This document shows positions 36,309 to 44,370 of a stretch of DNA of 58,625 bases, piece after piece. The stretch is from Acidovorax sp. SRB_14. GTDB taxonomy: Bacteria > Pseudomonadota > Gammaproteobacteria > Burkholderiales > Burkholderiaceae_C. Every line of letters begins with the position of its first letter. Position 1 is the first letter of the stretch. A program made the translations under genes and the position numbers. The DNA lies in assembly GCF_012932145.1 (NCBI RefSeq), contig NZ_MWOK01000018.1, positions 1-58,625 on the forward strand, given 5' to 3'. The notes below the pieces were generated by a model that made no database searches, was not told the origin of the DNA, and saw only the letters and a list, made by a program, of their open reading frames with translations.

Positions 36309-36797
36309 ATGAACCAAATCGACAAATTCGACCTCGCCATCCTGCACGAGCTGCAGGCCGATGCGCGCCTGACCAACGCCGAGCTGGCGCAGCGCGTGGG
36401 GCTGTCGGCGGCGCCCTGCTGGCGCCGCGTGCGCGCGCTCGAGCAGGCCGGCTACATCTTGGGCTACCGCGCCGAGATCGACCGCCACAAGATCGGCCTC
36501 GGCGTGCTGGCCTTCGTGCGGCTGGACGCCGACCGCAGCACCGGCGGCCTGACGCGCGCGATGGAAGAGGCCATCCGGCAGATTCCCGAGGTCGTCTCGT
36601 GCCACTACATCAGCGGCACCGGCACCTTCGAGCTGCAGGTGGTGGCGCGCGACCTCGAGAGCTTTTCGCAGTTCGCGCGCGAGGTGCTGCTGAACCTGCC
36701 CAACGTGAAGGACATGCACACCAGCTTCTCGCTCGGCGAGGTCAAGGCCAGCGGCGCGCTGCCGCTCGCGCACCTCGGGCTGCCGGGCCCGCGCTGA
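36309..36797 (+). CDS. Lrp/AsnC-family transcriptional regulator
   Basis: A 162-residue regulator: N-terminal helix-turn-helix (DKFDLAILHELQADARLTNAELAQRVGLS, key LTNAELAQRVGLS, then CWRRVRALEQAGYI) and a C-terminal RAM domain that binds an amino-acid effector (VSCHYISGTGTFELQV). The ATG at 36309 follows CGGAGA. Divergent from the fused oxidoreductase, whose substrates derive from amino acids, so it probably controls that gene; this rests on gene position. Confidence 0.92.
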   Translation: MNQIDKFDLAILHELQADARLTNAELAQRVGLSAAPCWRRVRALEQAGYILGYRAEIDRHKIGLGVLAFVRLDADRSTGGLTRAMEEAIRQIPEVVSCHYISGTGTFELQVVARDLESFSQFAREVLLNLPNVKDMHTSFSLGEVKASGALPLAHLGLPGPR

Positions 36798-36859
36798 CTC
36801 CTGTTTCGATAGCTGTCAGCGCTGACTGGACAAGGGCTGGAGGCCAATTTGGCTGTTAG
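36798..36859 (-). repeat. Dispersed repeat copy 5
   Basis: On the minus strand it reads CCAAATTGGCCTCCAGCCCT...CAGCGCTGACAGCTATCGAAA, almost the complete consensus. It begins directly at the regulator's stop codon. Confidence 0.65.
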
Positions 36860-36933
36860 CGTGCGCCACGCCGCATTCCCGAGCGCCGGACGTGGCACCG
36901 GCAGGCCCGCCAGCGCCCCGCGCCGCAGTTGCG

Positions 36934-36939
36934 CACAAT
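36934..36939 (+). promoter_or_regulatory. CACAAT -10-like hexamer 8 nt before MFS gene ATG
   Basis: CACAAT at 36934-36939 is followed by exactly 8 nt and the ATG at 36948, with no Shine-Dalgarno. The same arrangement precedes purB and the YvlD-like gene, suggesting a near-leaderless mRNA. No -35 match is seen. Confidence 0.35.
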
Positions 36940-36947
36940 GAGCCCTC

Positions 36948-38639
36948 ATGCCCCCCATGCCGCACCCCGCCTCCGCCCCCGATTCCGTCGCCGCCACCGC
37001 GTCGGCCACGGCCGACCACACAGAAGCAGCAGTGGCCGCGCAGCTGGCGCACGACACCGCCGAACGCGCCGAACTCTCGCCGCTGGCGCCGCTCTCGCGC
37101 CCGGTGTTCCGCATGCTCTGGCTCACCTGGATGGCCGCCAACACCTGCATGTGGATGAACGACGTCGCCGCCGCCTGGCTCATGACCACGCTCACCACCT
37201 CGCCCATGCTGGTGGCGCTGGTGCAGTCGGCCTCGACGCTGCCGGTGTTCCTGCTCGGCCTGCCCAGCGGCGCGCTCGCCGACATCCTGGATCGGCGGCG
37301 CTACTTCATCGCCACGCAGTTCTGGGTGGCCGCCGTGGCGCTGGTGCTCTGCGGGGCCGTGCTGGCCGGCGGCATGACGGCGCCGCTGCTGCTGGCGCTG
37401 ACGTTTGCCAACGGCATCGGCCTAGCGATGCGCTGGCCGGTGTTCTCGGCCATCGTGCCCGAGCTGGTCAGCCGCCCGCAGCTGCCGGCGGCGCTCGCGC
37501 TCAACGGCGTGGCGATGAATGCCTCGCGCATCATCGGACCGCTGCTGGCCGGCGCGATCATCGCCAGCGTGGGCAGCGCCTGGGTGTTCGTGCTCAACGC
37601 CGTGCTGTCGGTCGCCTCGGGCCTGGTCATCATGCGCTGGCGCCGCACGCACGTGCCGAGCCCGCTCGGGCGCGAAAAGCTCTCCAGCGCCATGCGCGTG
37701 GGCCTGCAGTTCGTGCGCCAGTCGCCGCGCATGCGCGGCGTGCTGTGGCGCATCGCCATCTTCTTCCTGCACGCGACCGCCATGCTGGCGCTGCTGCCGC
37801 TGGTGGCCAAGGGACTCGACGGCGGCGGCGCGGGCACGTTCACGCTGCTGCTGGCGTCGATGGGCGCGGGTGCCATCGCCGCGGCGATGTTCCTGCCCCG
37901 GCTGCGCCAGGCCATGCCGCGCGATGTGCTGGTGTTCCGCGGCGCGCTGCTGCAGGCTGCGTCGACCGCCGTCATGGCCGTCGCGCCGAACGTCTACGTC
38001 GCGGTGCCGGCCATGGTGCTCGGCGGCATGGCGTGGATCACCACGGCCAACTCGCTGAGCGTGTCGGCCCAGCTCGCGCTGCCCAACTGGGTGCGCGCGC
38101 GCGGCATGTCGATCTACCAGATGGCCATCATGGGCGCCACGGCGCTGGGCGCGGCGGTGTGGGGCCAGGTGGCGACGCTCACGAGCGTGAACGTGAGCCT
38201 GGCCATGGCGGCGCTGACGGGCGTGGCCGCCATGGCGCTGGTGCAACGCGTGGTGGCCGACCGCCACATCGAGGAGGACCTGAGCCCGTCGCAGGCCTTC
38301 AAGGCGCCGGTGGCGCGCACGCCGCCCGACTCGGGCAAGGTGGTCGTCACCATCGAGTACTTCATCCACCCCGACCGGGCCGCCGATTTCCGCAAGCTGA
38401 TGCAGGAGAGCCGGCGCAGCCGCCTGCGCCAGGGCGCGCTGTCGTGGCAGCTGCAGCACGACCTCTCGGACCCGGCACGCTACGTCGAGCAGGTCACCGA
38501 CGAATCGTGGACCGAGCACCTGCGCCGCTTCGACCGCGTGACGGCCTCCGACGTGGCGCTGCGCGAGCGCAAGCTGGCATTCCACACCGGCGATGCGCCG
38601 CCGGTCGTCGCGCGCTACCTGGTCGAACAAGACCGCTGA
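36948..38639 (+). CDS. MFS_3-family (EntS-like) exporter with C-terminal ABM-like domain
   Basis: Integral inner-membrane transporter, 563 residues. After a 45-residue Ala/Thr-rich cytoplasmic lead, about 12 helices follow with the MFS loop GLPSGALADILDRRR between helices 2 and 3. From about residue 464 there is a soluble domain (VVVTIEYFIHPDRAADFRKLM ... WTEHLRRFDR, given as VVVTIEYFIHP) like antibiotic-biosynthesis monooxygenases; this fusion is the standard PF05977 layout. The substrate is unknown; relatives export siderophores or drugs. It stands alone between the Lrp-type regulator and mltA. Confidence 0.87.
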   Translation: MPPMPHPASAPDSVAATASATADHTEAAVAAQLAHDTAERAELSPLAPLSRPVFRMLWLTWMAANTCMWMNDVAAAWLMTTLTTSPMLVALVQSASTLPVFLLGLPSGALADILDRRRYFIATQFWVAAVALVLCGAVLAGGMTAPLLLALTFANGIGLAMRWPVFSAIVPELVSRPQLPAALALNGVAMNASRIIGPLLAGAIIASVGSAWVFVLNAVLSVASGLVIMRWRRTHVPSPLGREKLSSAMRVGLQFVRQSPRMRGVLWRIAIFFLHATAMLALLPLVAKGLDGGGAGTFTLLLASMGAGAIAAAMFLPRLRQAMPRDVLVFRGALLQAASTAVMAVAPNVYVAVPAMVLGGMAWITTANSLSVSAQLALPNWVRARGMSIYQMAIMGATALGAAVWGQVATLTSVNVSLAMAALTGVAAMALVQRVVADRHIEEDLSPSQAFKAPVARTPPDSGKVVVTIEYFIHPDRAADFRKLMQESRRSRLRQGALSWQLQHDLSDPARYVEQVTDESWTEHLRRFDRVTASDVALRERKLAFHTGDAPPVVARYLVEQDR

Positions 38640-38650
38640 CGCCGCGCTGC

Positions 38651-38755
38651 CACTATCGAAACGGGAGCTGGCTGCGCGCGCCCGCTCAGCGTTTCAAATA
38701 TAAACAGTGTAAGAACAAGCTACAGCAAGCGCTGGCAGCTCACTTTTTTGCAGTG
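38651..38755. repeat. Dispersed repeat copy 6 (possibly two joined halves)
   Basis: ACTATCGAAACGGGAGCTGG near the left and CAGCAAGCGCTGGCAGCTCA near the right are opposite-facing arms of the same family, separated by about 60 bp. The element fills the gap between the convergent MFS gene and mltA. Confidence 0.5.
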
Positions 38756-38773
38756 CGGTGTGCAGCCGCCCTT

Positions 38774-39919
38774 TCAGCGCGGCCACAGCGCCCACAGCCG
38801 CAGCCCCTGCTTGAGCCGGCCGGCCACCTCGCCCGCCTCCGGGCCCCAGCCGGTGAAGTAGTCGGCGCGCACCGCGCCGACGATGGCGCTGCCCGTGTCC
38901 TGCGCCAGCACCAGGCGCTGGAACTGCCCGGCCGGGCCGCTCGAGGCCATCCACACCGGCGTGCCATAGGGAATGCTCTGCCGGTCCACGGCGATCGAGC
39001 GGCCCGGCGTGAGCGCCACGCCCTGCGCGCCCTTGGGGCCGAACTGCGCATCGAGCGCATCGAGCGGCTCCTCGCGGAAGAACACGTAGCGCGGGTTGCT
39101 CCACAGCAGCTCGTTCACGCGGCCCGGGTTGGCCGAGATCCAGGCGCTGATGCCGGGCCAGGTGGCGTCGCGCACCAAGCCCTGGTCGAGCAGCCAGCGG
39201 CCGACGCTCTTGTAGGGCTGCTCGTTGGTGCCGGCAAACGCCAGGCGCACCAAGCGCGTGCTGCCGTCGGGCTCGGTGATGCGCAGCCGCCCCGACCCCT
39301 GGATGTGCAGCACCATGGCGTCGACCGGGTCGGCCAGCCAGGCGATCGCGCGGTCGGCGAGCTGCGCCTGCGCCTCGGGCAGGGTGTCAATCTGCTGGCG
39401 CGTGTACCAGGGCTTGCGCGCCGCCAGGCCCGCGGGCACGCGGTATAGCGGCACGGTGTAGCCCTTGCCCGGCTGGCGCGCGGCGTCGAGCTGCGGCTCG
39501 TAGTAGCCGGTCAGCAGGCCGTCGGCGCTGCCGCTGGCGGCTTCGACGCGGTAGGGCTGCAGGCGCGCGAACATCCAGGCGCGCTGCTCGTCGGCGCTGC
39601 CCAGGCTCAGGCGGCGCACCTGCGGGCACAGCGGCGCAAAGGCCGGCGGCGGGCGCTCGCAGCTGCGCACCCAGGCGTTCCAGGCCTCGTGCAGGGCGTC
39701 CTCCGAAAACCCGGGCAGGTCCTCCCAGCGCACCGGCACCCAGCGGCTGCCGGGTTGGGCGATGGGCGCAGCGCCAACGGCGCCGCTGTCCGCGGGCGGC
39801 GCGGCGCTGGGCACGGCAGGCGCGGCGGGTCCGGCGGTGGGCAGCGGGGTGGTGGAGCAGGCGGCCAGCGTTCCTACAATCAGGGCTGTTACGGCATGGC
39901 GCAGGAGTGCAAGTTTCAT
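38774..39919 (-). CDS. mltA: Membrane-bound lytic murein transglycosylase A
   Basis: Outer-membrane lipoprotein that cleaves peptidoglycan glycan strands to 1,6-anhydromuropeptides. 381 residues: signal peptide with lipobox GTLAAC (modified Cys near 20), a proline/alanine-rich linker, the MltA beta-barrel (LLTGYYEPQLDAARQPG) and the C-terminal 3D domain with QDTGSAIVGAVRADYFTGWG holding the catalytic Asp. The start ATG at 39919 shares bases with the ATG of the divergent small gene (CATG). A CAAAAT hexamer 7 nt upstream hints at a very short leader. Confidence 0.94.
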   Translation of the reverse strand: MKLALLRHAVTALIVGTLAACSTTPLPTAGPAAPAVPSAAPPADSGAVGAAPIAQPGSRWVPVRWEDLPGFSEDALHEAWNAWVRSCERPPPAFAPLCPQVRRLSLGSADEQRAWMFARLQPYRVEAASGSADGLLTGYYEPQLDAARQPGKGYTVPLYRVPAGLAARKPWYTRQQIDTLPEAQAQLADRAIAWLADPVDAMVLHIQGSGRLRITEPDGSTRLVRLAFAGTNEQPYKSVGRWLLDQGLVRDATWPGISAWISANPGRVNELLWSNPRYVFFREEPLDALDAQFGPKGAQGVALTPGRSIAVDRQSIPYGTPVWMASSGPAGQFQRLVLAQDTGSAIVGAVRADYFTGWGPEAGEVAGRLKQGLRLWALWPR

Positions 39920-40058
39920 GGGTCTGATTTTGCTTGAAGCGCTGTTGGCGCTCGTGGTTCTGGTGCTGATCGTCTGGTGGACGATGTTTTCGGGGCGCAA
40001 GGGCGGCGAGCTCAAGGCCCCGCCCCCGACCGAGGACCAGCGCCTGCCGCCGCCCTGA
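39918..40058 (+). CDS. 46-residue single-pass membrane protein, start overlapping mltA
   Basis: Unrecognised small protein. Residues 1-24 form one hydrophobic helix (MGLILLEALLALVVLVLIVW), followed by SGRKGG and a proline-rich acidic/basic tail ending LPPP. AGGAG lies 9-10 nt before the ATG at 39918, within the mltA signal-peptide codons, and a TACAAT hexamer lies about 40 bp upstream (39875-39880). Its ATG and that of mltA overlap on opposite strands. The good ribosome site and membrane-protein composition make it credible; function unknown, perhaps envelope-related by position. Confidence 0.6.
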   Translation: MGLILLEALLALVVLVLIVWWTMFSGRKGGELKAPPPTEDQRLPPP

Positions 40059-40131
40059 GCGGCGGGCGATGCGGGCTTGTCCTACAACCGAGTGGCTTAC
40101 ATGCCGATACTTCAGTTGTAACAACGCTTCG

Positions 40132-40137
40132 CATAAT
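40132..40137 (+). promoter_or_regulatory. CATAAT -10-like hexamer upstream of OmpA-family gene
   Basis: CATAAT lies 55 bp before the ATG at 40192 in a stretch more AT-rich than its surroundings. A TTGTAA at 40116-40121 is too close to be a normal -35, so only the -10 is proposed. Confidence 0.3.
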
Positions 40138-40191
40138 CGGCGCAGGGGGCTGCCGGGAGGGCGGACCCTTCCACCTACAAGGAGTATTCCT

Positions 40192-40842
40192 ATGCGCAAA
40201 CACATCGTCTTGGGCGCCGCAGCAGCGGCATTGCTGATCACCGGCTGCGCCGACATGAACATGTCGGACACCCAGCGCCGCACCGCCACCGGCGCCGGCG
40301 TGGGCGCGCTGGCCGGCGCGGTGCTGAGCTCGGCCACCGGCGGCAAGGCCGGCACGGGCGCCATCGCCGGCGCAGCGGTGGGGGGCATTGGCACCTACAT
40401 CTGGTCGCAGAACATGGAGCGCCAGAAGCGCGAGATGGAGCAGGCCGCGCAGGGCACGGGCGTCGCGGTGTCGCAGACTGCCGACAACCAGCTCAAGCTC
40501 GACATCCCGAGCGACATCTCGTTTGACGTCGGCCGCTCCGACATCAAGGGCAACTTTGCCCCGGTCCTCGACCGCTTTGCCGCCAGCCTGCGCAACAACC
40601 CGGCCACCGATGTGCGCATCGTCGGCCACACCGACAACACCGGCAGCGATGCGATCAACAACCCGCTCTCCGTGGAGCGCGCCAACAGCACGCGCAACTA
40701 CCTCACGGCACGCGGCGTCAACGGCTCGCGCGTCCAGGTCGAAGGCCAGGGCTCGTACCAGCCCATCGCCAGCAACAACACGGCAGACGGCCGCTCGCGC
40801 AACCGCCGCGTCGAAATCTTCGTGGGTGAACGCCCGCGCTGA
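40192..40842 (+). CDS. OmpA-family lipoprotein (YiaD-like)
   Basis: A 216-residue outer-membrane lipoprotein: lipobox LLITGC (modified Cys near 19), a glycine-zipper segment (GAGVGALAGAVLSSATGG and GAIAGAAVGGIG), then the OmpA-like peptidoglycan-binding domain with FDVGRSDIKGNF, GHTDNTGSDAINNPLSVERA and GRSRNRRVEIFV. AAGGAG precedes the ATG at 40192. It would tie the outer membrane to peptidoglycan, beside mltA, which cuts peptidoglycan. Confidence 0.92.
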   Translation: MRKHIVLGAAAAALLITGCADMNMSDTQRRTATGAGVGALAGAVLSSATGGKAGTGAIAGAAVGGIGTYIWSQNMERQKREMEQAAQGTGVAVSQTADNQLKLDIPSDISFDVGRSDIKGNFAPVLDRFAASLRNNPATDVRIVGHTDNTGSDAINNPLSVERANSTRNYLTARGVNGSRVQVEGQGSYQPIASNNTADGRSRNRRVEIFVGERPR

Positions 40843-40877
40843 GATCGCCCGCGCGACACCACGGCCCGCCGCGGGCA

Positions 40878-41507
40878 TCAGTGGCTGTCGCGCAGCAGGT
40901 TGGCCAGTTCGACGGCCGACTTGACCTGCATCTTGTCGAACACGCGCGCACGGTGCACTTCCACTGTGCGCACGCTGATGTCGAGCTGATCGGCAATCAG
41001 CTTGTTGGGCAAGCCCTCGACCACGCAGCCCATGACGGCGCGCTCGCGCTCGGTCAGGTCGGCCAGGCGCGCGCGCAGGTCGTCGCGCGCATGCAGCTGG
41101 GCCATGTGCTGGGCCGACAGCGCCAGCGCCTGCTCCACGCGGTCGACCAGGACGTTGTCCGAGAACGGTTTTTCGCAGAAGTCGAACGCGCCGCGCTTGA
41201 CCGTGTCGACGGCGGTGGGCACATCGGCATGGCCGGTCAGGAAAATCACCGGCATGGCGGCCACCGCACCGCGCTCCACCAAGGCATCGAACAAGGCCAG
41301 GCCGCTCATGCCCGGCATGCGCACATCGAGCAGCAGGCAGCACGGGGAGCGCTGCGGCGTGCGCTGCGCCATGCTGGCCTCGAACGCCTCGGCGCTGTCA
41401 AACGATTCGCTGTGCAGGCGGCGCGAGCGCAGCAGCCACGCCAGTGCCTCGCGCACGCTGGCGTCGTCGTCGACGATGAATACGGTGGCGTCGGTGATGG
41501 GTTGCAT
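40878..41507 (-). CDS. FixJ/NarL-type response regulator
   Basis: A 209-residue regulator. Receiver with IVDDDASVREAL, phospho-acceptor Asp61 in LLLDVRMPGMSG, FLTGHAD and EKPFSD; C-terminal LuxR-type helix-turn-helix with LTERERAVMGCVVEGLPNKLIAD and TVEVHRARVFDKM. The wording is that of FixJ/TodT-like regulators. The ATG at 41507 lies 2 bp after the kinase stop. Last gene of the yhdP-amidase-kinase-regulator run. Target genes are unknown. Confidence 0.93.
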   Translation of the reverse strand: MQPITDATVFIVDDDASVREALAWLLRSRRLHSESFDSAEAFEASMAQRTPQRSPCCLLLDVRMPGMSGLALFDALVERGAVAAMPVIFLTGHADVPTAVDTVKRGAFDFCEKPFSDNVLVDRVEQALALSAQHMAQLHARDDLRARLADLTERERAVMGCVVEGLPNKLIADQLDISVRTVEVHRARVFDKMQVKSAVELANLLRDSH

Positions 41508-41509
41508 GG

Positions 41510-43558
41510 TCAATGCGTCTCTGGCGCGGGCCTGGCGAACGGGAGGGTAAAGGTAAAGACCGTACCACGCGGCGTGTGCGGGCCGTAGCCCAGAAACCCG
41601 CCGTGCTGCTCGACCACCGTGCGGCACAGGCTCAGGCCCAGGCCCATGCCTTCGGGGCGTGTCGTGAAAAACGGCGTGAACAGCTGCCGCGCAGTGTCGT
41701 CCGTGATGCCGCTGCCGCAGTCGGCCACCGAAAACTCCAGCCAACCGCTGTGCGCGTTCGATCCGGCGCGGCGCACCCGGATGTCCAGCACGCGCACGGC
41801 GATGGCCGGATCGTCCATGGCCTGCATGGCATTGCGCGTGAGGTTGAGCAGCACCTGCTCGACCATGATGCGGTCGCACAGCACCGGCTGCAGGCCCGGC
41901 TCCAGCGCCACCTGCACGCGCACGCCGAGCTTGCGCGCCTGCAGGTGCACCAGCGGCAGCACGTCGCCCAGCAGCTCCTGCGCGGGCACGGCTTCGCGCG
42001 CCTGGTCGCGCCGGCGCACGAAGTCGTGCACGCTCTTGATGACCCGGCCGGCACGTTCGGCCTGGTGGGCAATGCGCTGCATGGCCGTGCGCGCGTCCTG
42101 CAGGACCGCCTGCAGGGCGGCGCTGTCGCTGCCCGGCCCCACTTCCAGCAGGTTCAGGGTTCCGGTGGCATAGCTGGAGATGGCCGCCAGCGGCTGGTTG
42201 AGTTCGTGGCTCAGCAGCGAGGCCATCTCGCCCACCGTCGCCAGGCGCGCGGTGGCCTGCAGGCGCTCCTGCGAGGCGCGCGAGAGCTCTTCGACCCGGC
42301 GCTGCTCGCTGATGTCGATGAAGGCGCTCATCCAGCCCGTGTGCTGGCCCACGGCGTTGATGAGCGGCGCCTCGATGATGAGCACGGGAAAGCGCGTGCC
42401 GTCCTTGCGCATGAACACCGAGTCGAAGCCTTCGCGCGGCGGCGCGGTGCCGGCCAGCCGCACCGCCTGGCGGTGCCAATACTCTTCCGCCAGTTCGGGC
42501 GGCCAATAGGGCGCCTGCGAGCTCTGGCCCAGCAACTCCGCCGGGCTGAACCCCACCATCTCGCAAAAGGCCGGATTCACGTAGGTGATGCGCCCCTGCA
42601 GGTCGCGCGCACGCAGGCCGGTGACGAGCGAATCCTCCATGGCCTTGCGGAACGCCAGCGCGTCGCCCAGCTCGCGCTCGGCGCTGAGGCGCCGGCGGTT
42701 GTCGCGCACCAGCATCGCGACCACGGTGACGAGGGCGATCGACATCGCGGTCACCAGCGCCGTGAGCACGTTCGGGAACAGGCTGGGGGCGGCGTGCCAG
42801 CCGTCCAAGCGCAGCACCAGGGTGTTGCCGGGCAGGTCGAGCAGCTGCTGCGCGGTGAACATGCGCGTGCCGCGCCGCGCCGCGCCCACCATCGCCAGGC
42901 GGGTGCCATCGGCTTCGGTGAACGACACTTCCTGGCGACGCGTCAGGTTGTGGCCCACCAATTCGGTCAGCATGTTCTGCAGTGAATAGGTGACCACTAG
43001 GTAGCCGCTGGCGCGCCCCGCGGTGGACAGCGGCAGGCACAGCTCCATCATCTCCACGCCCAGGCCCGCGCCCTGCGGCTGGAAGTAGCTGCTGGAGTAG
43101 GCCGCGCCGCTCAGGCGCCCCGCGTTGGCACATGCCAGGGCCGTGTCCGAATGCGCGCCGTCGCTGTTGCCGCGCTCGCCTCGGGTCGAGAAGAACGGGC
43201 TCTGGGCCTGCGCATGTACGTTCAGCGCCCTGTCGCGCCATTCGATGCCGACCAGCTCACGGTGCTCGCGCAGCAGGGCGCCCGCCTGCACCTGCCACTG
43301 CGACCCGCCCGGGGCCAGCCCCTGCAGGGCCTGGATGTTTTGCAGGTTGCGCGCCAGCGCGGTCCGCAGGTCTGCCACCGCATCGGCGGTATCGCGTTCG
43401 AGCTGGCTCTGCACCACGCTGGCCTCGTAGCGCCCCGCCAGCCACACGACGGTGACCAGCATGGCGGCCACCAGCGCCACCAGCAGCGTCCACAGCGACC
43501 AGCGCCGCCACGCGCCCTGCCAACGGCGCCACGCCCAACGGACCACGGCCGCTTTCAC
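41510..43558 (-). CDS. PAS-domain sensor histidine kinase (FixL/DctB-like)
   Basis: Membrane kinase, 682 residues. Helix near 23-42, a periplasmic sensor of about 220 residues, a second helix near 265-287, a PAS domain about 300-420 (GRITYVNPAFCEMVGFSPAELLG key FCEMVGFS), HisKA with His451 in SHELNQPLAAI, and a complete HATPase with NLTRNAMQAM, DCGSGI, FTPFFTT and GMGLGLSL. The start is a GTG at 43558 overlapping the amidase TGA. HELNQPLAAI is characteristic of C4-dicarboxylate/FixL-type kinases, but the sensed compound is unknown. Confidence 0.92.
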   Translation of the reverse strand: MKAAVVRWAWRRWQGAWRRWSLWTLLVALVAAMLVTVVWLAGRYEASVVQSQLERDTADAVADLRTALARNLQNIQALQGLAPGGSQWQVQAGALLREHRELVGIEWRDRALNVHAQAQSPFFSTRGERGNSDGAHSDTALACANAGRLSGAAYSSSYFQPQGAGLGVEMMELCLPLSTAGRASGYLVVTYSLQNMLTELVGHNLTRRQEVSFTEADGTRLAMVGAARRGTRMFTAQQLLDLPGNTLVLRLDGWHAAPSLFPNVLTALVTAMSIALVTVVAMLVRDNRRRLSAERELGDALAFRKAMEDSLVTGLRARDLQGRITYVNPAFCEMVGFSPAELLGQSSQAPYWPPELAEEYWHRQAVRLAGTAPPREGFDSVFMRKDGTRFPVLIIEAPLINAVGQHTGWMSAFIDISEQRRVEELSRASQERLQATARLATVGEMASLLSHELNQPLAAISSYATGTLNLLEVGPGSDSAALQAVLQDARTAMQRIAHQAERAGRVIKSVHDFVRRRDQAREAVPAQELLGDVLPLVHLQARKLGVRVQVALEPGLQPVLCDRIMVEQVLLNLTRNAMQAMDDPAIAVRVLDIRVRRAGSNAHSGWLEFSVADCGSGITDDTARQLFTPFFTTRPEGMGLGLSLCRTVVEQHGGFLGYGPHTPRGTVFTFTLPFARPAPETH

Positions 43559-44370
43559 AAGACGCGGTGCGCCAGCGCCGGCAGCTGTGCACGCACCTGC
43601 TGCAAACGCCCCGCGTCGACCGTCCCGACCACCACGCCCGGGTCCTGTGCCTGCACGGCCAGCACGTCGCCCCAGGGATCGACCAGCATGCTATGGCCCC
43701 AGGTGCGGCGCCCGTTCTCGTGCACGCCGCCCTGGGCCGGCGCCAGCACATAGGCCTGGTTCTCCACCGCGCGCGCGCGCAGCAGCAGCTCCCAGTGCGC
43801 CTGGCCCGTGGGAACGGTGAAGGCGCTGGGCACGAGCAGCAGGTCGGCACCGGCGCGCGCGTGGCTGCGGAACAGCTCGGGAAAGCGCAGGTCGTAGCAC
43901 ACGCTCAACCCGACGCACCACGCACGCCCGTCGCGCGCCGCCAGGCGAAATTGCACTGGCGCGTCGCCCGCCTCGATGGCCCGGCCCTCGTCGTACTGCT
44001 CGCGCCCGTTGTCGAAGCGAAACAGGTGGATCTTGTCGTAGCGTGCCACGCACTCGCCCGCCGGCGAATACACCAGCGAGGTATTGCGCACGCGCTGCGC
44101 GTCCGCACAGGCCATGGGCAGCGTGCCGCCCACCAGCCACAGGTTCAGAGCGCGCGCAGTGTGGGCCAAAAAGTGCTGCACGGGCCCTTCGCCCAGGGTT
44201 TCGGCCAGCGCCAGCTTGTCGGTGTCGCGCATGCCCATGGCGCAAAAGTATTCGGGCAGCACCGCCAGCTCGGCGCCTTCGGCGGCGGCGCGTTCGAGCA
44301 GGCCGCGCGCCGCCGCCAGGTTGTCAGCCACACGCGGGCCTGAAACCATTTGCACTGCAGCCACTTTCAT
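43555..44370 (-). CDS. Carbon-nitrogen hydrolase (Nit1/deaminated-glutathione amidase-like)
   Basis: Nitrilase-superfamily amidase, 271 residues, with the full Glu40-Lys113-Cys158 triad (LPEYF, YDKIHLF, SVCYDLRFPELFR). The wording is of the Nit subfamily, whose members repair deaminated glutathione. Its ATG overlaps the yhdP stop (ATGA) and its stop overlaps the kinase GTG, so it is embedded in one coupled operon. In many Burkholderiales the yhdP-nit pair is followed by tldD; here a two-component system follows. Confidence 0.92.
   Translation of the reverse strand: MKVAAVQMVSGPRVADNLAAARGLLERAAAEGAELAVLPEYFCAMGMRDTDKLALAETLGEGPVQHFLAHTARALNLWLVGGTLPMACADAQRVRNTSLVYSPAGECVARYDKIHLFRFDNGREQYDEGRAIEAGDAPVQFRLAARDGRAWCVGLSVCYDLRFPELFRSHARAGADLLLVPSAFTVPTGQAHWELLLRARAVENQAYVLAPAQGGVHENGRRTWGHSMLVDPWGDVLAVQAQDPGVVVGTVDAGRLQQVRAQLPALAHRVL

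Noticed and set aside
32497-36312. 1271-codon open frame antisense to the fused oxidoreductase
   Set aside because: High GC content removes stop codons on the opposite strand; the translation is Arg/His/Val-rich without domains, while the minus strand encodes a clear enzyme.
40116-40121. TTGTAA as -35 for the OmpA-family gene
   Set aside because: Only 10 bp separate it from the CATAAT hexamer, too short for a sigma-70 promoter.
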